Assembly: GCA_012728115.1 (NCBI GenBank)
Contig: JAAYFS010000056.1
Coordinates: 1-38,997 of the forward strand
Reading direction: 5' to 3'
DNA: 38,997 nt
DNA from: Bacillota bacterium
Lineage (GTDB): Bacteria; Bacillota; Limnochordia; Darwinibacteriales; JAAYFS01
Positions 1 through 9,880 of this stretch are shown piece after piece. How positions within the stretch are numbered: the stretch's first letter is position 1; the number at the start of each line of letters is the position of its first letter. Under the pieces are notes generated by a model. The model made no database searches. It was not told the DNA's origin and saw only the letters and a program-made list of their open reading frames with translations. A program made the translations under genes and the position numbers.

Positions 1-95
1 GTCCAGTTACTCCTTGGGGTAAACCCACATTAGGTGCTAGAACTCGGAAAAAGAAAGCAAGCGATCGGCTAATCGTGAGACGCCGGAAGAGGTAG
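1..95 (+). CDS. rplB: 50S ribosomal protein L2, C-terminal end (partial)
   Basis: The reading frame open from base 3 encodes the last 30 residues of L2, ending [18 protein letters not shown] then [12 protein letters not shown] and a TAG at 93-95. The PWGKPT block and the basic tail are the typical C-terminus of L2, which binds 23S rRNA near the peptidyl transferase centre. The gene is cut by the window edge. It is the start of the visible S10-type operon; rpsS follows after 29 bases, which is the usual order. Confidence 0.95.
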   Translation, partial: PVTPWGKPTLGARTRKKKASDRLIVRRRKR

Positions 96-124
96 AGACG
101 TATCTCTACGAGGAGGTGGTAGTA

Positions 125-403
125 TTGGGTAGATCATTGAAGAAGGGCCCTTTCGCGGATGAACATTTATTAAAAAAAGTGAGAGAGCTTAACGAAAAAA
201 ATGAAAAACGAGTCATTAAGACTTGGTCTCGTCGGTCAACTATTTTCCCTGAAATGGTCGGACATACAATAGCAGTTCATGACGGTCATAAACACGTACC
301 AATCTTTATCACTGAGGAAATGGTTGGGCATAAACTAGGCGAGTTTGCTCCCACTCGGACCTTCCGCGGTCACGCTGGCAGCGAGAGAAGTTCGAGAAGA
401 TAG
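125..403 (+). CDS. rpsS: 30S ribosomal protein S19
   Basis: 92 residues, the normal length for S19, a 30S head protein that works with S13 near the A site. The sequence GRSLKKGPF near the start and [14 protein letters not shown] in the middle are family hallmarks. A GTG at 116 would add three residues, but it overlaps the AGGAGG at 111-116. The TTG at 125 has 8-base spacing and gives the usual M-G-R-S-L-K-K-G start, so TTG is chosen. Confidence 0.95.
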   Translation: MGRSLKKGPFADEHLLKKVRELNEKNEKRVIKTWSRRSTIFPEMVGHTIAVHDGHKHVPIFITEEMVGHKLGEFAPTRTFRGHAGSERSSRR

Positions 404-429
404 TCGGATAGATTGGGGGATTGAGTGAA

Positions 430-768
430 ATGGAAGCTAGAGCGAGTGCAAGATACGTTAGAGTATCACCGCGAAAAGCACGTCAAGTAATTGACTTGAT
501 TCGAAATAAAGACGTTGACGAAGCAATCGGTATTTTACGAATGACACCAAGAAGAGCTTCAGCGGTTATTGAAAAAGTGCTAAAAAGCGCGATAGCAAAC
601 GCTGAAAATAATCATGATATGGCTGCGGATCAACTATATGTCGCTAAATGCTATGTTGACCAAGGTCCAATCTGGAAGAGATTAAGACCAAGAGCAAGAG
701 GTATGGCTGATAGAATTCGGATCCGTACCAGCCACATCACCGTTATTTTGCGAGAAAAGGAGGAATAG
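430..768 (+). CDS. rplV: 50S ribosomal protein L22
   Basis: 112 residues matching L22, an assembly protein that contacts all 23S domains and lines the exit tunnel. The start [20 protein letters not shown] and the C-terminal hairpin residues [11 protein letters not shown] are typical. A TTG at 421 is possible, but the GGGGGA at 415-420 touches it. The ATG at 430 is correctly spaced and gives the family-normal N-terminus. Stops 4 bases before rpsC. Confidence 0.94.
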   Translation: MEARASARYVRVSPRKARQVIDLIRNKDVDEAIGILRMTPRRASAVIEKVLKSAIANAENNHDMAADQLYVAKCYVDQGPIWKRLRPRARGMADRIRIRTSHITVILREKEE

Positions 769-772
769 GTGC

Positions 773-1438
773 GTGGGTCAAAAAGTTCATCCCTATGGAT
801 TTAGGTTGGGATATATTAAAGACTGGAATAGCAAATGGTATGCTGACAAAAGTAACTATTCCGAATTACTCCACGAAGACCTGAAGATCCGTGATCTTGT
901 TAAGAAGCGGTTCTATTCATCAGGTATTTCCAAAGTTGAAATTGAACGTGCAGCAAATAGAGTTAAAGTTACAATAAATACTGCACGTCCAGGGATGGTT
1001 ATTGGCAAAGGTGGAGCTGAAGTAGATAAGTTCCGCAAAGAACTTGAAAACATGACCAATAAACAAGTTCAAGTTAATATAGTTGAAGTCAAAAAACCTG
1101 AGGTTGACGCCCAACTAGTTGCTGAAAACATCGCAGGTCAATTAGAGCGCCGTGTTTCATTTAGAAGAGCAATGCGTCAATCACAACAAAGAGCCCTAAG
1201 AATGGGGGCAAAAGGAATCAAAGTCGCTGTTTCTGGTAGACTTGGTGGAGCAGAGATTGCTCGTACCGAATGGAATCCTGAAGGAAACGTGCCCTTACAC
1301 ACATTAAGAGCCGATATTGATTATGGTTTTGCAGAAGCAAACACAACCTTTGGTAAAATCGGCGTAAAGGTATGGATTTACAAAGGTGAAGTGCTACCTG
1401 AAAAAGCTTCGAAAAAGAAGGTTGAAGGGGGCGAGTAA
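773..1438 (+). CDS. rpsC: 30S ribosomal protein S3
   Basis: 221 residues. S3 sits at the mRNA entry of the 30S subunit and has helicase-related activity. The start [12 protein letters not shown] is diagnostic, and the KH-domain loop [16 protein letters not shown] is intact. The GTG start is supported by an AAGGAGG site 9 bases upstream, inside the end of rplV. The C-terminal tail after KVWIYKGE is short and Lys/Glu-rich, as in other Bacillota. Confidence 0.96.
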   Translation: MGQKVHPYGFRLGYIKDWNSKWYADKSNYSELLHEDLKIRDLVKKRFYSSGISKVEIERAANRVKVTINTARPGMVIGKGGAEVDKFRKELENMTNKQVQVNIVEVKKPEVDAQLVAENIAGQLERRVSFRRAMRQSQQRALRMGAKGIKVAVSGRLGGAEIARTEWNPEGNVPLHTLRADIDYGFAEANTTFGKIGVKVWIYKGEVLPEKASKKKVEGGE

Positions 1439-1440
1439 AG

Positions 1441-1875
1441 ATGCTAATGCCAAAACGTGTCAAGCATCGAAGAGTTCATCGTGGTAGGATGACTGGTAAA
1501 GCATATAGGGGAGCCTCTGTTGATTTTGGCGAGTACGGGTTGCAAGCAATGGAACCTGGTTGGATTACTAGCCAACAGATCGAAGCTGCTCGTATCGCAA
1601 TGACTCGCCACATCAGACGTGGTGGAAAAGTATGGATTAGAATATTTCCTGATAAACCAGTTACTAAGAAACCCGCTGAAACCAGAATGGGTTCAGGAAA
1701 AGGTGCACCTGAGTATTGGGTGGCTGTTGTGAAGCCTGGACGCGTAATGTTCGAGATCGGTGGCGTTCCAGAGAGTTTAGCACGAGAGGCAATGCGTTTA
1801 GCAGCACATAAATTGCCAATTAAATGCAAATTTATCTCTCGCGCTGAGGTAGGCGGTGATGCTAATGAAGGCTAG
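1441..1875 (+). CDS. rplP: 50S ribosomal protein L16
   Basis: 144 residues, the family length. L16 helps organise the A-site region of the 50S subunit. The start [15 protein letters not shown], the block [16 protein letters not shown] and the motif [19 protein letters not shown] are all present. ATG at 1441 matches the usual ML-PKR start and follows rpsC by 2 bases, so translation is probably coupled. The 3' end overlaps rpmC by 11 bases. Confidence 0.96.
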   Translation: MLMPKRVKHRRVHRGRMTGKAYRGASVDFGEYGLQAMEPGWITSQQIEAARIAMTRHIRRGGKVWIRIFPDKPVTKKPAETRMGSGKGAPEYWVAVVKPGRVMFEIGGVPESLAREAMRLAAHKLPIKCKFISRAEVGGDANEG

Positions 1876-2068
1876 TGAAATTCGTGCACTTTCAAATGAA
1901 GAATTGCAGAAGAAGCTAGATGATTTAAAAGAGGAATTATTCAATCTTAGATTTCAGTCTGTAACAGGGCAATTAGATAACCCAATGCGGATTAAAGAAG
2001 TTAGAAAAGATATTGCTCGCGTTAAGACAATTATGCGGGAGCGAGTTCTTAACATTAAGCGGGCGTAG
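1865..2068 (+). CDS. rpmC: 50S ribosomal protein L29
   Basis: 67 residues and almost entirely helical, with the L29 signature [27 protein letters not shown] in the middle. L29 lies at the exit-tunnel rim beside L23, where SRP and trigger factor dock. Three start codons lie in frame: GTG 1856, ATG 1859 and ATG 1865. Only the last is properly spaced (8 bases) from AGGCGG at 1851-1856 and gives the common MKASEIR start. Confidence 0.93.
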   Translation: MKASEIRALSNEELQKKLDDLKEELFNLRFQSVTGQLDNPMRIKEVRKDIARVKTIMRERVLNIKRA

Positions 2069-2097
2069 TCCCTTAACGATTAAGAAGGGAGGAGCGC

Positions 2098-2358
2098 ATG
2101 TCAGTGGAAAGAGGAATTCGGAAAACAAGAACTGGAATAGTTGTAAGCGATAAAATGGATAAAACCGTAGTAGTTGCGGTCGAGCGAGTTCTAAAACATC
2201 CTATGTATGGTCGCACAATTCGCAGAACAGTGAAATTTAAAGCTCACGATGAAGCAAATGAATGCAATATTGGCGATCGCGTTCGGATTATGGAAACTCG
2301 CCCACTTAGCAAGGATAAGCGTTGGCGAGTCGTTGAAGTGGTCGAGAAAGCTCGCTAG
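2098..2358 (+). CDS. rpsQ: 30S ribosomal protein S17
   Basis: 86 residues with the OB-fold signatures of S17: [19 protein letters not shown] at the N-terminus and a [19 protein letters not shown] block near the C-terminus. S17 is a primary 16S-binding protein of the 30S body. An AAGGGAGG site lies just before the ATG. It is separated from rpmC by 29 bases and from rplN by 34. Confidence 0.95.
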   Translation: MSVERGIRKTRTGIVVSDKMDKTVVVAVERVLKHPMYGRTIRRTVKFKAHDEANECNIGDRVRIMETRPLSKDKRWRVVEVVEKAR

Positions 2359-2392
2359 ACGTCGATATTCAGCGTAGGGAAGGAGGGCTACT

Positions 2393-2761
2393 ATGATCCA
2401 ACAAGAAAGTCGATTAAAGGTTGCAGATAACACTGGAGCCAAAGAACTTTTATGTATCAGAGTACTTGGCGGATCCAAGAAACGGTATGCTCGAATCGGT
2501 GACGTAATCATCGCTACAGTAAAAGAAGCATCACCTGGTGGAATGGTCAAAAAGGGCGATATCGTTAAAGCAGTAATTGTTCGGACTCGCAAAGAAACCC
2601 GACGAATAGATGGATCGATAATTAAGTTTGACGAAAATGCTGCTGTTATAATAAATGACCAAAATAATCCTAGAGGCACACGTATTTTTGGTCCTGTTGC
2701 TAGAGAATTACGTGAGAAAGATTTTATGAAGATTGCCTCTTTGGCCCCTGAGGTTCTTTAG
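2393..2761 (+). CDS. rplN: 50S ribosomal protein L14
   Basis: 122 residues, exactly the common length for L14, which forms an intersubunit bridge with 16S helix 14. The start [19 protein letters not shown] and the late [23 protein letters not shown] are hallmark sequences. The AAGGAGGG site ends 8 to 9 bases before the ATG. No unusual residues were seen. Confidence 0.97.
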   Translation: MIQQESRLKVADNTGAKELLCIRVLGGSKKRYARIGDVIIATVKEASPGGMVKKGDIVKAVIVRTRKETRRIDGSIIKFDENAAVIINDQNNPRGTRIFGPVARELREKDFMKIASLAPEVL

Positions 2762-2779
2762 TGAAAGGAGGATGAGATT

Positions 2780-3100
2780 ATGGTTAAGTTTCACGTTAAA
2801 TCTGGCGATCGTGTTGAATTAATCAGTGGAGATGATCGCGGAAAACGAGGTAAGATTCTTGAAGTTCGTCCAAAAGCGGGAAAAGTTATTGTAGAGGGAA
2901 TTAACATCCAAAAAAAGCACACTCGTCCTACTCAAACTAATCCACAAGGTGGCATTATTGACACCCCAGGGCCAGTAGATATATCGAACGTAATGTTGGT
3001 ATGCCCACATTGCACAAAAGCTACTAGAGTTGCTCGTGTCAGAGATGAGAACGGTAAGGCTCTGCGGCAATGCAAAAAATGCGGTAAAAACATTGATTAG
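2780..3100 (+). CDS. rplX: 50S ribosomal protein L24, zinc-ribbon form
   Basis: 106 residues. The N-terminal KOW motif (GDRVELISGDDRGKRGKI) is followed by KKHTRPTQTNPQGGI, both typical of L24, an early 50S assembly initiator. The C-terminal part has two Cys-x-x-Cys pairs (VCPHC and CKKC), so this is the presumed zinc-binding form of L24 rather than the Cys-free form of B. subtilis. It is preceded by AAAGGAGG. Confidence 0.95.
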   Translation: MVKFHVKSGDRVELISGDDRGKRGKILEVRPKAGKVIVEGINIQKKHTRPTQTNPQGGIIDTPGPVDISNVMLVCPHCTKATRVARVRDENGKALRQCKKCGKNID

Positions 3101-3128
3101 AGGTATTAGGAGAAGGGGGGAGTAATAG

Positions 3129-3668
3129 TTGGCACGACTGAAAGAGAAATATCTTAACGAAGTGGTGCCTGCCCTCAAAGAGCGATTTCAATACGCTAAT
3201 GTGATGCAGGTTCCAAAGATTGAAAAGATTGTAATTAACGTAGGCGTTGGTGAAGCTACTGCTGATCCAAAAGTATTAGATGCCGTTGTGAGAGATATAA
3301 GCACTATAACTGGACAAAAACCAGTTATCACCAAAGCGAAAAAATCAGTTGCAGCGTTCAAAGTTCGTGAAGGAATGCCTATTGGAGTGAAAGTGACTCT
3401 CCGCGGAAAGAGAATGTACGAATTCTTTGATCGGTTAGTCAATATTGCTTTACCACGTATTAGAGACTTTAGGGGAGTAAGTCCTCGTTCGTTCGACGGT
3501 AGAGGAAACTATTCTCTTGGACTAAGAGAACAACTGATCTTCCCAGAGATCGATTACGATAAAGTAGACAAAGTACGTGGTTTGGAAGTAGTTATTGCAA
3601 CTACCGCGAAAACTGACGAAGAAGGTTACGAACTCTTGAAGCTGATGGGTGTCCCATTTAGAAGCTGA
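3129..3668 (+). CDS. rplE: 50S ribosomal protein L5
   Basis: 179 residues, the normal length for L5, which binds 5S rRNA and contacts the P-site tRNA. Signature stretches are [21 protein letters not shown] and [20 protein letters not shown]. The start is TTG at 3129, preceded by a strong AGGGGGGA; no ATG or GTG lies nearby in frame. It ends 13 bases before the GTG of rpsN. Confidence 0.96.
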   Translation: MARLKEKYLNEVVPALKERFQYANVMQVPKIEKIVINVGVGEATADPKVLDAVVRDISTITGQKPVITKAKKSVAAFKVREGMPIGVKVTLRGKRMYEFFDRLVNIALPRIRDFRGVSPRSFDGRGNYSLGLREQLIFPEIDYDKVDKVRGLEVVIATTAKTDEEGYELLKLMGVPFRS

Positions 3669-3681
3669 AAGGAGAGATAAC

Positions 3682-3867
3682 GTGGCGAAAAAGTCCATGA
3701 TTTATAAAGCTAAGCGGACTCCAAAGTTTTCGACCAGAAAAGTAAACCGTTGTGAACGTTGTGGACGTCCTCGCGGTTACATGAGACGTTTTAAACTTTG
3801 TCGTGTCTGCTTTAGAAAGTTAGCTAACGAAGGTGAGATCCCAGGCGTTACCAAGGCAAGTTGGTAA
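3682..3867 (+). CDS. rpsN: 30S ribosomal protein S14, zinc-binding (type Z)
   Basis: 61 residues, the length of the short zinc-binding S14. It carries two Cys-x-x-Cys motifs, [10 protein letters not shown] and [10 protein letters not shown], and ends in KASW as is usual. S14 sits in the 30S head. The open frame runs back to 3649, but that would overlap rplE; the GTG at 3682 follows AAAGGAGAG and gives the normal AKKSMI start. Confidence 0.95.
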   Translation: MAKKSMIYKAKRTPKFSTRKVNRCERCGRPRGYMRRFKLCRVCFRKLANEGEIPGVTKASW

Positions 3868-3904
3868 TACCACATAACCTGTAGTTTGAAAGGAGGTTAC
3901 CCGC

Positions 3905-4303
3905 ATGGTTATGACCGATCCTATTGCGGATATGCTCACAAGAATTCGCAACGCTAGTTCCGTCTATCATGAATCGGTAGATATACCGAACTCTAAACTG
4001 AAATTAGAGGTTGCTAGGATTCTTAAAGAAGAGGGTTTTATTCGGGAATATAAGTTAATTGAAGATGATAAACAAGGTATCTTGCGGATATTCCTAAAGT
4101 ATGGGAAACAAAAAGAGAAGGTTATTAGTGGCATAAAAAGAATCAGTAAGCCTGGATTACGAGTATATGCAAAGAAAGACGAGATTCCTCGTGTACTCGG
4201 AGGATTAGGTGTCGCTGTATTGTCCACCTCAAAAGGTGTTATGACTGATAAACAAGCTCGCAGTGAAGGTGTGGGCGGAGAAGTAATTTGCTACGTATGG
4301 TAA
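3905..4303 (+). CDS. rpsH: 30S ribosomal protein S8
   Basis: 132 residues. S8 binds 16S rRNA in the platform and in many bacteria is also the translational repressor of the spc operon. The start [15 protein letters not shown] and the end [18 protein letters not shown] are diagnostic. The ATG at 3905 is 8 bases from AGGAGG; the internal ATG at 3911 is the family-typical start but would have 14-base spacing. No S8-like repressor hairpin was recognised by eye nearby. Confidence 0.95.
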   Translation: MVMTDPIADMLTRIRNASSVYHESVDIPNSKLKLEVARILKEEGFIREYKLIEDDKQGILRIFLKYGKQKEKVISGIKRISKPGLRVYAKKDEIPRVLGGLGVAVLSTSKGVMTDKQARSEGVGGEVICYVW

Positions 4304-4315
4304 GGGGGGAAAAAC

Positions 4316-4855
4316 ATGTCCAGAATTGGAAGACTTCCTATAGAAATTCCACAGGGTGTTGATGTTAAATTGGATGGCAACAACATTACTGTTAAAGGCC
4401 CAATGGGTGAATTATCTAGGGAAATACATTCTGATATGATAGTTGAAGTTGTCGATGGAAGTATTGTGGTTAATCGTCCATCTGAAGAAAAACACCACAA
4501 AAGTCTGCATGGCCTTACCCGTAGTCTAATTGCTAATATGGTTGAAGGTGTTACCAAAGGGTATTCGCGCAATTTGGAAATGGTTGGTGTAGGTTACAGA
4601 GCAGCAAAACAAGGTGCAAAAGTTGTTTTGAGTTTAGGTTACTCACATCCGATTGAAATCGATCCTATCGATGGAATCGAAATCGAAGTTCCCGCACCAA
4701 ACAAGTTGACGGTAAAAGGAATCGATAAACAACTTGTCGGACAGGTTGCTGCCGATATTCGCAGCTTACGTCCACCAGAACCATATCTCGGCAAGGGTAT
4801 TCGCTATGAAGGAGAATACGTGAGAAGAAAAGCAGGCAAAGCAGGCAAAGCTTAG
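4316..4855 (+). CDS. rplF: 50S ribosomal protein L6
   Basis: 179 residues with both L6 repeats. The start [15 protein letters not shown] and the signature [20 protein letters not shown] near the C-terminus are clear. L6 lies at the factor-binding side of the 50S subunit. The tail ends in a duplicated AGKAGKA. A 67-base AT-rich spacer with no recognisable element separates it from rplR. Confidence 0.96.
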   Translation: MSRIGRLPIEIPQGVDVKLDGNNITVKGPMGELSREIHSDMIVEVVDGSIVVNRPSEEKHHKSLHGLTRSLIANMVEGVTKGYSRNLEMVGVGYRAAKQGAKVVLSLGYSHPIEIDPIDGIEIEVPAPNKLTVKGIDKQLVGQVAADIRSLRPPEPYLGKGIRYEGEYVRRKAGKAGKA

Positions 4856-4922
4856 TTAGAATGATTTCACTTTATGTAATCATGCTTCGTGAGATCATAT
4901 GTAAATTAAGGTGGTGAGATAG

Positions 4923-5288
4923 ATGGCTAAATTGAGTCGACGTGAAGCTCGGATTAAGCGTCATCAGAGAGCACGCAAGAAGATTGTTGGGACTCCTGAA
5001 AAACCTAGACTTTGCGTTTATAAAAGTCTTAATCATATTTACGCACAAATTATCGATGATTCGGTTGGTAGAACCTTAGTAGCTGCTTCCACAAACGAAC
5101 CAGAGTTGAGAGCAAAATTAGAATCAACAGGTAATAAAGAGGCGGCTAAGGAAGTAGGACTTTTGATAGCTAAAAGAGCGTTAGACAAGGGCATCAAAGT
5201 AGTTTGCTACGACCGTGGAGGCTGGATCTATCATGGAAGGGTTGCAGCTTTAGCAGATGGTGCTCGTGAAGGCGGACTAGAGTTCTAA
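4923..5288 (+). CDS. rplR: 50S ribosomal protein L18
   Basis: 121 residues, a normal L18, which binds 5S rRNA together with L5. The Arg/Lys-rich N-terminus is followed by [20 protein letters not shown], and the end [19 protein letters not shown] is the family C-terminus. AAGGTGG lies just ahead of the ATG. rpsE follows after 35 bases. Confidence 0.96.
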   Translation: MAKLSRREARIKRHQRARKKIVGTPEKPRLCVYKSLNHIYAQIIDDSVGRTLVAASTNEPELRAKLESTGNKEAAKEVGLLIAKRALDKGIKVVCYDRGGWIYHGRVAALADGAREGGLEF

Positions 5289-5323
5289 AGCGGATGCTCG
5301 TTATTGGAAGGAGGGAAATAAGT

Positions 5324-5827
5324 TTGGCAAAGAGAATTGATGCTAGTGGATTGGATTTAGAAGAAAGAACGGTTAGTATCAATCCAGTGTCAAAGACTGT
5401 AAAAGGTGGTCGTACAAGGTCGTTTAGCGCCTTGGTTGTAGTCGGAGATAGAAATGGTAAAGTTGGTGCAGGTTTAGGAAAAGCAAAAGAGGTTGCAGAT
5501 GCAGTTAGAAAGGCAACGGAAGACGCGAAAAAGAACTTGATTGAAGTTCCCATTATAGGTACAACTATCCCGCATGCAATAACGGAACGTTTTAGCGGTG
5601 CGACAGTTATGCTAAGACCAGCATCCGAAGGTACAGGAGTGATTGCGGGTGGTCCTGTGCGTGCTGTATTAGAACTTGCTGGAGTACGTGATATTCTAAC
5701 AAAGTCCTTGGGATCTTCTAATCCAACTAATGTAGTAAGAGCGACCATAAAGGCTATCGAGTCTTTAAAGACAGTTGATGAAGTTGCTCGTCTACGGGGC
5801 AAAACTCCCGGAGAAATCTTGGGTTAG
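5324..5827 (+). CDS. rpsE: 30S ribosomal protein S5
   Basis: 167 residues. S5 shapes the mRNA entry channel and influences decoding accuracy. The N-terminal double-stranded-RNA-binding part contains [17 protein letters not shown], followed by [13 protein letters not shown], and the C-terminal lobe has [13 protein letters not shown]. The frame is open from 5294, but only the TTG at 5324 has an AAGGAGGG site at the right distance (about 8 bases) and gives the usual short N-terminus. Confidence 0.95.
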   Translation: MAKRIDASGLDLEERTVSINPVSKTVKGGRTRSFSALVVVGDRNGKVGAGLGKAKEVADAVRKATEDAKKNLIEVPIIGTTIPHAITERFSGATVMLRPASEGTGVIAGGPVRAVLELAGVRDILTKSLGSSNPTNVVRATIKAIESLKTVDEVARLRGKTPGEILG

Positions 5828-5837
5828 GGGGATACTG

Positions 5838-6026
5838 ATGTCGAAGAAGTTGAAGATTACTTGGAAGAAAAGTGCTATCGGATATGCACAAGATCAAAAA
5901 GATACAATTAAAGCTTTAGGTTTACGAAAACTATATTCATCGGTCGTTCAAGATGATAACCCCGTAATTAGGGGTATGGTGCACAAGGTACGACACTTGG
6001 TTGAAGTAGAAGAAGTCGAAGAATAG
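5838..6026 (+). CDS. rpmD: 50S ribosomal protein L30
   Basis: 62 residues: [12 protein letters not shown], then a helix with [17 protein letters not shown] and the end [17 protein letters not shown]. This is the short bacterial L30 with a slightly acidic tail. The ATG at 5838 is preceded by TTAGGGGGA, which also contains the stop of rpsE. L30 is not essential in all bacteria, but its place between rpsE and rplO is standard. Confidence 0.94.
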   Translation: MSKKLKITWKKSAIGYAQDQKDTIKALGLRKLYSSVVQDDNPVIRGMVHKVRHLVEVEEVEE

Positions 6027-6043
6027 GGCAAGGGGGTGTAGGT

Positions 6044-6481
6044 ATGAGAATACACGAGTTAAAACCAGCAACTAGTCGAAAAGAACGCAAGCGCGTTGGA
6101 CGTGGGATTGGTTCTGGTTTAGGCAAAACCTCTGGTAGAGGCCACAAGGGGCAAAAAGCTCGCTCAGGTGGTGGAAAAGGGCCCTATTTTGAAGGTGGTC
6201 AAACCCCACTTCAAAGAAGACTACCTAAACGAGGGTTCACCAATGTTTTCCAAAAGGAATACGCTGAAGTAAAATTAGAGGACCTTAATAGATTCGCACC
6301 AGATACCGTGGTTACACCTGAGTTACTTCAAGAGGCCGGATTAGTAAACAAAATTAAAGATGGTGTTAAAGTATTAGGCAATGGCGAGCTTAAGCATAGT
6401 TTAACCATTCGAGCACATGGTTTCACAAAATCTGCGGCAGCGAAGATTCAAGAGGCTGGCGGAAAAATTGAGGTGATCTAG
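6044..6481 (+). CDS. rplO: 50S ribosomal protein L15
   Basis: 145 residues. The Gly/Lys-rich N-terminal extension ([20 protein letters not shown] and onward) threads into 23S rRNA in known ribosomes, and [15 protein letters not shown] marks the globular part. The Shine-Dalgarno is AGGGGGTG. The stop codon directly abuts the TTG of secY, so L15 and the translocase are almost certainly translated together. Confidence 0.96.
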   Translation: MRIHELKPATSRKERKRVGRGIGSGLGKTSGRGHKGQKARSGGGKGPYFEGGQTPLQRRLPKRGFTNVFQKEYAEVKLEDLNRFAPDTVVTPELLQEAGLVNKIKDGVKVLGNGELKHSLTIRAHGFTKSAAAKIQEAGGKIEVI

Positions 6482-7750
6482 TTGCTGGATGTTTTTAGAA
6501 ACGCCACGAGGATTCCTGAGTTGCGAAAAAAGATTCTATTCACCGCTGCAATGCTTGCAGTGTATAGAATAGGATCGTACGTGCCTGTTCCAGGAGTAAA
6601 TGCCGTGGCCTTGGCACAAGAATTAGGAGTCGATGGCGGAAACATTTTTGGTTTTCTCAATTTGTTTAGTGGTGGAGCTCTAGGTAGATTTACGGTTTTT
6701 GCCATGGGAGTAAACCCATACATTACTGCTTCAATTATTCTTAACCTTTTAACCATGGTCTTTCCTCAACTGGAGGAACTTTCAAAAGATCCAGGTGAAG
6801 GGCGGCAAAAGATTGCGCAGTATACTCGCTATGGAACCGTAATTTTAGGGTTAATTCAAGCATTTGGTATCACAATGCTTGCCAGAGGTTGGGGCGTAAT
6901 TGAAAATCCAAATTTCTTCACCCTAACGCTAGTGATTCTTACACTAACAGCAGGAACTAGCTTCTTGATGTGGTTAGGAGAGAAGATTACCGAAAACGGA
7001 ATTGGAAACGGGATTTCTCTACTAATATTTGCAGGTATTGTAGCTAGTATGCCAGTCGAATTATTTAACGCAATCGGTGCGGTTCGTGCAGGTGCACTCA
7101 GCGTTATAAGCCTGTTGGTATTTTTCATCTTAACTATTGTTTTAATTGCCGCTATTGTTATGGTACAACAAGGAGAAAGGCGTATACCAGTTCAATACGC
7201 TAAGAGAGTGGTTGGAAGAAAGATGTACGGTGGACAATCGACTCATATTCCACTAAAGATCAATCAACCAGGTGTTATCCCAGTAATTTTTGCTTCCTCC
7301 ATACTGACTTTTCCGTTGACAATTGCACAGTTCATTCCTGCAATTAGCGGTATAAGCGAGTGGATAGGATACGGTACAATTGGGTATAATTTCCTGTATG
7401 TAGTTTTGATCATCTTCTTCACCTATTTCTATACCGCTCTAACATTTAATCCAGTAGAGATCGCCAATAACATGCGCAAAAATGGTGGCTTTGTTCCAGG
7501 ATTGCGCCCTGGCAGACCAACATCAGAATATCTAGAAAGAGTGTTAGTACGGATTACTCTACCTGGTGCGATCTTCCTTGCGATCATTGCAGTCGCTCCA
7601 TTCGTAGTAGCTGCCATTACTAGGATCCCGATGGAATTGATGTCCTTTGGTGGAACTGGTATGATCATCGTGGTTGGAGTGGCTCTTGAAACAATGAAAC
7701 AAATCGAAGCTCACTTAGTGATGAGGCACTACGAGGGGTTCTTAAAATAG
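6482..7750 (+). CDS. secY: Preprotein translocase subunit SecY
   Basis: 422 residues with ten hydrophobic helices, the channel of the Sec translocon in the cytoplasmic membrane. Recognisable parts are RIGSYVPVPGVN in the first helix, MGVNPYITASII, WLGEKITENGIGNGISLLIF, and the cytosolic loop GGFVPGLRPGRPTSEYL. The TTG start follows rplO without a gap; GAGGTGATC at the end of rplO is the likely ribosome site. Co-transcription with the spc genes is the standard arrangement. Confidence 0.97.
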   Translation: MLDVFRNATRIPELRKKILFTAAMLAVYRIGSYVPVPGVNAVALAQELGVDGGNIFGFLNLFSGGALGRFTVFAMGVNPYITASIILNLLTMVFPQLEELSKDPGEGRQKIAQYTRYGTVILGLIQAFGITMLARGWGVIENPNFFTLTLVILTLTAGTSFLMWLGEKITENGIGNGISLLIFAGIVASMPVELFNAIGAVRAGALSVISLLVFFILTIVLIAAIVMVQQGERRIPVQYAKRVVGRKMYGGQSTHIPLKINQPGVIPVIFASSILTFPLTIAQFIPAISGISEWIGYGTIGYNFLYVVLIIFFTYFYTALTFNPVEIANNMRKNGGFVPGLRPGRPTSEYLERVLVRITLPGAIFLAIIAVAPFVVAAITRIPMELMSFGGTGMIIVVGVALETMKQIEAHLVMRHYEGFLK

Positions 7751-7766
7751 GAAGGGGAAGAGGGGT

Positions 7767-8444
7767 ATGCGCTTAGTTCTACTAGGCCTACCAGGCGCTG
7801 GTAAAGGAACTCAGGGAGATAGGTTATCTCAAAAGTACAGCGTCCCCCACATTTCAACAGGTAGCATTATCCGAGCAGCTATAGATGCAGGTTCCGAGAT
7901 AGGGATCGAAGCGAATAAGTATATTTCTAAAGGATTTTTGATCCCTGATGAACTTGCAATAGATATTGTTGAACAAAGACTATTACAGCCAGATTGTAAT
8001 GGTGGTTGGATTTTAGACGGATTTCCGCGAACTGTTCAACAAGCGATTCATCTTGATGCGAAACTCGAAAAGTCAAGAATGGCAATCGAATATGCAATTG
8101 ATATTCGGATCAGCGAGGACGAAGCAATTAAGAGAATCGCCGAACGCAGAATCTGCAGTGAATGTGGGAGTACGTATCACTTGACTTATTATCGGGCGAA
8201 AGGTCGCGGAGTTTGCGATAATTGTGGCGGCAGACTGTATCAAAGGTCTGATGACAACGAAATGACAGCTAAAGAAAGATTGCGAGTTTATTTAAAACAG
8301 ACACATCCAGTTATTCACTATTATGCCCAACGCGGAAAATTATATAGTGTAAATGGAGAGAGAGCAATCGACGAGGTTTTTGCTGATATAGAAACCTATG
8401 TGCTTAAACAAGCAAGAAAAAATGTAACGGGTGAAAAGCTATGA
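7767..8444 (+). CDS. adk: Adenylate kinase, zinc-lid type
   Basis: 225 residues. It catalyses ATP + AMP = 2 ADP in the cytoplasm. The P-loop GLPGAGKGTQ lies at residues 7-16, the AMP-site motif DGFPRT at 84-89 and the LID at about 127-164. The lid carries four cysteines (130, 133, 150, 153), the structural zinc site of Gram-positive-type enzymes. The stop overlaps the start of map by 4 bases (ATGA). Confidence 0.97.
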   Translation: MRLVLLGLPGAGKGTQGDRLSQKYSVPHISTGSIIRAAIDAGSEIGIEANKYISKGFLIPDELAIDIVEQRLLQPDCNGGWILDGFPRTVQQAIHLDAKLEKSRMAIEYAIDIRISEDEAIKRIAERRICSECGSTYHLTYYRAKGRGVCDNCGGRLYQRSDDNEMTAKERLRVYLKQTHPVIHYYAQRGKLYSVNGERAIDEVFADIETYVLKQARKNVTGEKL

Positions 8445-9187
8445 TTATCCTCAAATCTAAGGATGAAATAGCCACAATGCGCCGTGCTGGGCAGATAGTT
8501 GCTAGGGCCCACGAATTGGTGGCCAATATGATTCGACCAGGAATAACCACGGCACAAATAGATTGTGCGGTTGAAGAATTCTTGGTTAAAAACGGTGCTA
8601 TCCCTGCGTTTAAAGGATATCAAGGGTATCCCGCTACCGTGTGCGCTTCAGTAGACGAAGTAGTTGTTCATGGTATTCCAAATGATGAAGTGTTGAAAGA
8701 AGGCTCAATCATTGGTGTAGATATAGGAGCATTTGTGGATGGTTTTTGTGGCGACTCTGCCTGGACTTATCCAGTAGGCTTTGTGACAGATGAAGTAAAA
8801 AAGCTTCTAGAGGTTACAGAAAAAGCGCTCTTTGCTGGTATTGAGCAAGCAATAATAGGTAATAGACTTTCCGATATCTCAAATGCAATTCAAACAATTG
8901 TTGAAGAAAATGGATTTTCTGTGGTCCGAGACTTTGTCGGTCATGGAATCGGCAGAAAGATGCACGAAGATCCACAGGTTCCGAATTTTGGACCACCTGG
9001 TAGGGGTCCACGCCTAAAAGCGGGGATGACCCTGGCTTTAGAACCGATGGTGAATATGGGTAGCCATCATGTTCAGGTGTGTGAAGATAATTGGACTGTC
9101 GTAACAAGAGATAAAAGTTTTTCGGCACATTTTGAGCATACAGTTGCTATTACTGATGACGGCCCGATGATTCTCACTGTTTTGTAG
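8441..9187 (+). CDS. map: Methionine aminopeptidase type I
   Basis: 248 residues, a pita-bread-fold metalloprotease that removes the initiator methionine from nascent chains. Ligand positions are visible: Asp94 in GVDIGAF, Asp105 in CGDSAW, the HGIGRKMHEDP block, the Glu of LEPMVN and the Glu of FEHTVAI. Substrate-contact His78 lies in VVHGIP. The ATG overlaps the adk stop, so the two are translationally coupled. Confidence 0.97.
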   Translation: MIILKSKDEIATMRRAGQIVARAHELVANMIRPGITTAQIDCAVEEFLVKNGAIPAFKGYQGYPATVCASVDEVVVHGIPNDEVLKEGSIIGVDIGAFVDGFCGDSAWTYPVGFVTDEVKKLLEVTEKALFAGIEQAIIGNRLSDISNAIQTIVEENGFSVVRDFVGHGIGRKMHEDPQVPNFGPPGRGPRLKAGMTLALEPMVNMGSHHVQVCEDNWTVVTRDKSFSAHFEHTVAITDDGPMILTVL

Positions 9188-9198
9188 AGGGGGATTAC

Positions 9199-9513
9199 AT
9201 GGGAGCAATCAGTGTTGGACAGTTTGTTTCTTCAAGAGCAGGAAGAGATATAAATAAGAACTATATTGTTCTGCGGGTTATAGATGAAAGCTTTGTTGAA
9301 GTAGCCGACGGCGAAACTCGCAAAGTTGAACGGCCCAAACGCAAGAACATTAAGCATTTGAGATTGCACAAATATATCAATAAGGAATTGCAGCAATTGC
9401 TGGAATCGGATGCAACTATTACTGATCAACAAGTCAAGGATGCCATTCAACTTTTCTTAAAAATGCGTGATCACGGGAAAGAGGAGGGTTCAACTGTAGA
9501 TGGCAAAAGATGA
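9199..9513 (+). CDS. KOW-domain RNA-binding protein (L14e-like)
   Basis: 104 residues. The N-terminal half (about 6-55) looks like a KOW/SH3-type beta domain: [19 protein letters not shown], then [20 protein letters not shown]. The C-terminal half is helical and Gln-rich. A small KOW protein at this place, between map and infA, is common in Clostridia. It is presumed to bind rRNA or ribosomes, but its role is not established. It overlaps infA by 14 bases and has a GAGGGGGATT site. Confidence 0.85.
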   Translation: MGAISVGQFVSSRAGRDINKNYIVLRVIDESFVEVADGETRKVERPKRKNIKHLRLHKYINKELQQLLESDATITDQQVKDAIQLFLKMRDHGKEEGSTVDGKR

Positions 9514-9718
9514 TGTTATTGAAGTTGAGGGTACTGTTGTGGAATCGCTTCCCAACGCAGAGTTTCGTGTAGAATTGGAAAACGGTCACAGAGTACTTGC
9601 TCATATCTCTGGAAAAATGCGGATGCACTTTATTAAGATTTTGCCTGGAGATACAGTTACTGTGGAGTTGTCTCCATATGACTTAAGTAGGGGAAGAATA
9701 GTATATAGAAAGAAATAG
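9500..9718 (+). CDS. infA: Translation initiation factor IF-1
   Basis: 72 residues, the exact family length. A single S1/OB-fold: [18 protein letters not shown], then [20 protein letters not shown] and [20 protein letters not shown]-1 occupies the ribosomal A site during initiation. The Shine-Dalgarno GAGGAGGG lies inside the end of the KOW gene, which overlaps by 14 bases. Confidence 0.97.
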   Translation: MAKDDVIEVEGTVVESLPNAEFRVELENGHRVLAHISGKMRMHFIKILPGDTVTVELSPYDLSRGRIVYRKK

Positions 9719-9723
9719 ATTAA

Positions 9724-9858
<135 letters not shown>

Positions 9859-9880
9859 GCGATTTAGGGGGTGTATGCTA

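Noticed and set aside
2191-2679. Long minus-strand frame across rpsQ and rplN
   Set aside because: Shadow of two certain ribosomal genes; no ribosome site and Ile/Ser-rich anti-sense composition.
5194-5802. 202-codon minus-strand frame across rplR-rpsE
   Set aside because: Entirely antisense to L18 and S5, so it is explained by codon bias of those genes.
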